The notes under the pieces: model-generated | Database searches by the model: none | What the model was told of the DNA's origin: nothing | Seen by the model: the letters and a program-made list of their open reading frames with translations, nothing else | Translations under genes and position numbers: made by a program | Shown here: positions 12,982 through 13,800 of the stretch, piece after piece | Layout: every line of letters starts with the position of its first letter | Position numbering within the stretch: the first letter of the stretch is position 1 | Source of the DNA: Pseudomonadota bacterium | GTDB lineage: Bacteria > Verrucomicrobiota > Verrucomicrobiia > Chthoniobacterales > UBA6821 | Length of the DNA stretch: 13,800 nucleotides | Direction of reading: 5' to 3' | NCBI GenBank assembly: GCA_009928265.1 | Contig: RFPR01000052.1 | Coordinates: forward strand, 1 to 13,800

Positions 12982-13800
12982 AGAGGTTCCGGTCGAGGCT
13001 TCTGTAGCCGAGAGCCTCCAGCAGGTGGTCGGGCAGGATCATGTCGCTTGCTGCGAGATCGGCGATTGTCCGCGCAACCTTGAGGATTCGATCATATCCC
13101 CGGGCGCTGAAGTTGAGATCCTCCATCGCGTTTTTCAGAAGCTCGTTGCCTCGCTCATCGAGTCGGCAATGTTCCCGGAGTTGGGTATGGCTCATCCGGG
13201 CGTTGCATGTGGCTTTCCGTGAGCGGGCGAGTCGCTTTCTTTGAATCTCCCGGGCTTTCAAAACTCGTGATCGCATGGTCGCCGAGGATTCTGCAGGAGT
13301 GCTTCCGGTTAACTCCGCATACTCGACGGCCGGAGCCTCGACATGGAGATCGATCCGGTCAAGCAGCGGTCCGGAGATTTTCCTGCGGTACCGCTCCACC
13401 TGCCCAGGAGAGCAACGGCACTGTCGCTTCGGGTCACCATGATGACCGCACGGACAGGGATTCATGGCCGCGACCAGCATGAAGGCAGATGGAAAGGTCA
13501 TCGTGCCAGAGGCACGGGAAACGGTGACTTTTCCGTCTTCCAGCGGTTGACGTAGCACCTCGAGCGTGGAGCGATGGAATTCGGGCAACTCGTCGAGAAA
13601 GAGGACTCCGTTATGGGCCAGACTCACCTCGCCGGGCGTGATATTGGCAGTGCCGCCCAGTAGTCCGATGTCGGAAATCGTGTGGTGAGGATCGCGGAAT
13701 GGGCGATGCCGGAGAACCGCTTCCCCAGCTGGCAGAAGTCCGCACACGGAGTGGATCTTGGTGGTCTCGATTGCCTCCTCCAGGGACATCGTCGGCATGA
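12974..13800 (-). CDS. comM: ComM/YifB-type Mg-chelatase-like AAA+ ATPase (3' part)
   Basis: The minus-strand frame runs off the right edge; the last about 275 residues of a protein usually about 500 long are present. Reading inward from the edge: MSLEEAIETTKIHSVCGLL opens the AAA+ region, then FRDPHHTISDIGLLGG, the Walker B motif GVLFLDELPEF (Asp69-Glu70 counting from the first visible Met), MNPCPCG with a cysteine cluster (CRCSPGQ), LDRIDLHVE, and the C-terminal Mg-chelatase domain ending SLDRNLWG. Walker A and the N-terminal Lon-protease-like domain lie outside. ComM is a hexameric helicase that promotes branch migration during natural transformation; YifB is its general name. The gene is convergent with the methyltransferase, with only four bases between the stops. 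Confidence 0.95.
   Translation of the reverse strand, partial: MPTMSLEEAIETTKIHSVCGLLPAGEAVLRHRPFRDPHHTISDIGLLGGTANITPGEVSLAHNGVLFLDELPEFHRSTLEVLRQPLEDGKVTVSRASGTMTFPSAFMLVAAMNPCPCGHHGDPKRQCRCSPGQVERYRRKISGPLLDRIDLHVEAPAVEYAELTGSTPAESSATMRSRVLKAREIQRKRLARSRKATCNARMSHTQLREHCRLDERGNELLKNAMEDLNFSARGYDRILKVARTIADLAASDMILPDHLLEALGYRSLDRNLWG

Overview
The window looks like a chromosomal piece of a free-living, fairly GC-rich Gram-negative bacterium. My best guess is Verrucomicrobiota or a PVC-group relative, on three grounds: an exosortase fused to an EpsI domain beside a PEP-CTERM-type sugar transferase, start codons mostly without a Shine-Dalgarno sequence, and degenerate low-complexity repeats in the gaps. 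This is recognition by eye, not a database match.

Layout. Bases 1-600 hold no convincing gene, only many small inverted repeats and degenerate tandem repeats. Bases 603-1310 carry a vapBC toxin-antitoxin operon with a visible promoter. Bases 1419-2681 encode a GT4 glycosyltransferase, the first exopolysaccharide gene. Bases 2789-4401 form a second accessory block: a 75-aa protein paired with an AbiEii-like nucleotidyltransferase, then an overlapping DUF2442/DUF4160 pair. From 4423 to 11979 runs a same-strand exopolysaccharide/exosortase cluster: WcaF-like acetyltransferase, DUF218 (SanA/ElyC-like) protein, WbuB-like glycosyltransferase, polyprenyl glycosylphosphotransferase, exosortase-EpsI fusion, and a membrane-anchored TPR protein. 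After a hairpin comes an MnmD/MnmC-like methyltransferase (12127-12969), convergent with the 3' part of comM on the minus strand (12974 to the window edge).

How it may work (inference). The sugar transferase loads the first sugar phosphate on undecaprenyl phosphate, the GT4 enzymes extend the chain, and the acetyltransferase decorates it. The exosortase would cut and anchor C-terminally tagged proteins at the inner membrane, in step with polysaccharide export. No PEP-CTERM-type substrate and no flippase, polymerase or export gene is in the window, so the cluster is incomplete here or partly encoded elsewhere.

Most unusual points: (1) the first glycosyltransferase carries two in-frame low-complexity inserts that resemble the intergenic repeats of this same window; (2) six housekeeping/EPS genes have C-tracts rather than Shine-Dalgarno sequences just upstream of ATG, a signature missing from the toxin-antitoxin-like genes; (3) two blocks holding three TA-like modules flank one glycosyltransferase in the polysaccharide cluster; (4) the 75-aa protein/nucleotidyltransferase pair could be a little-described two-gene system.
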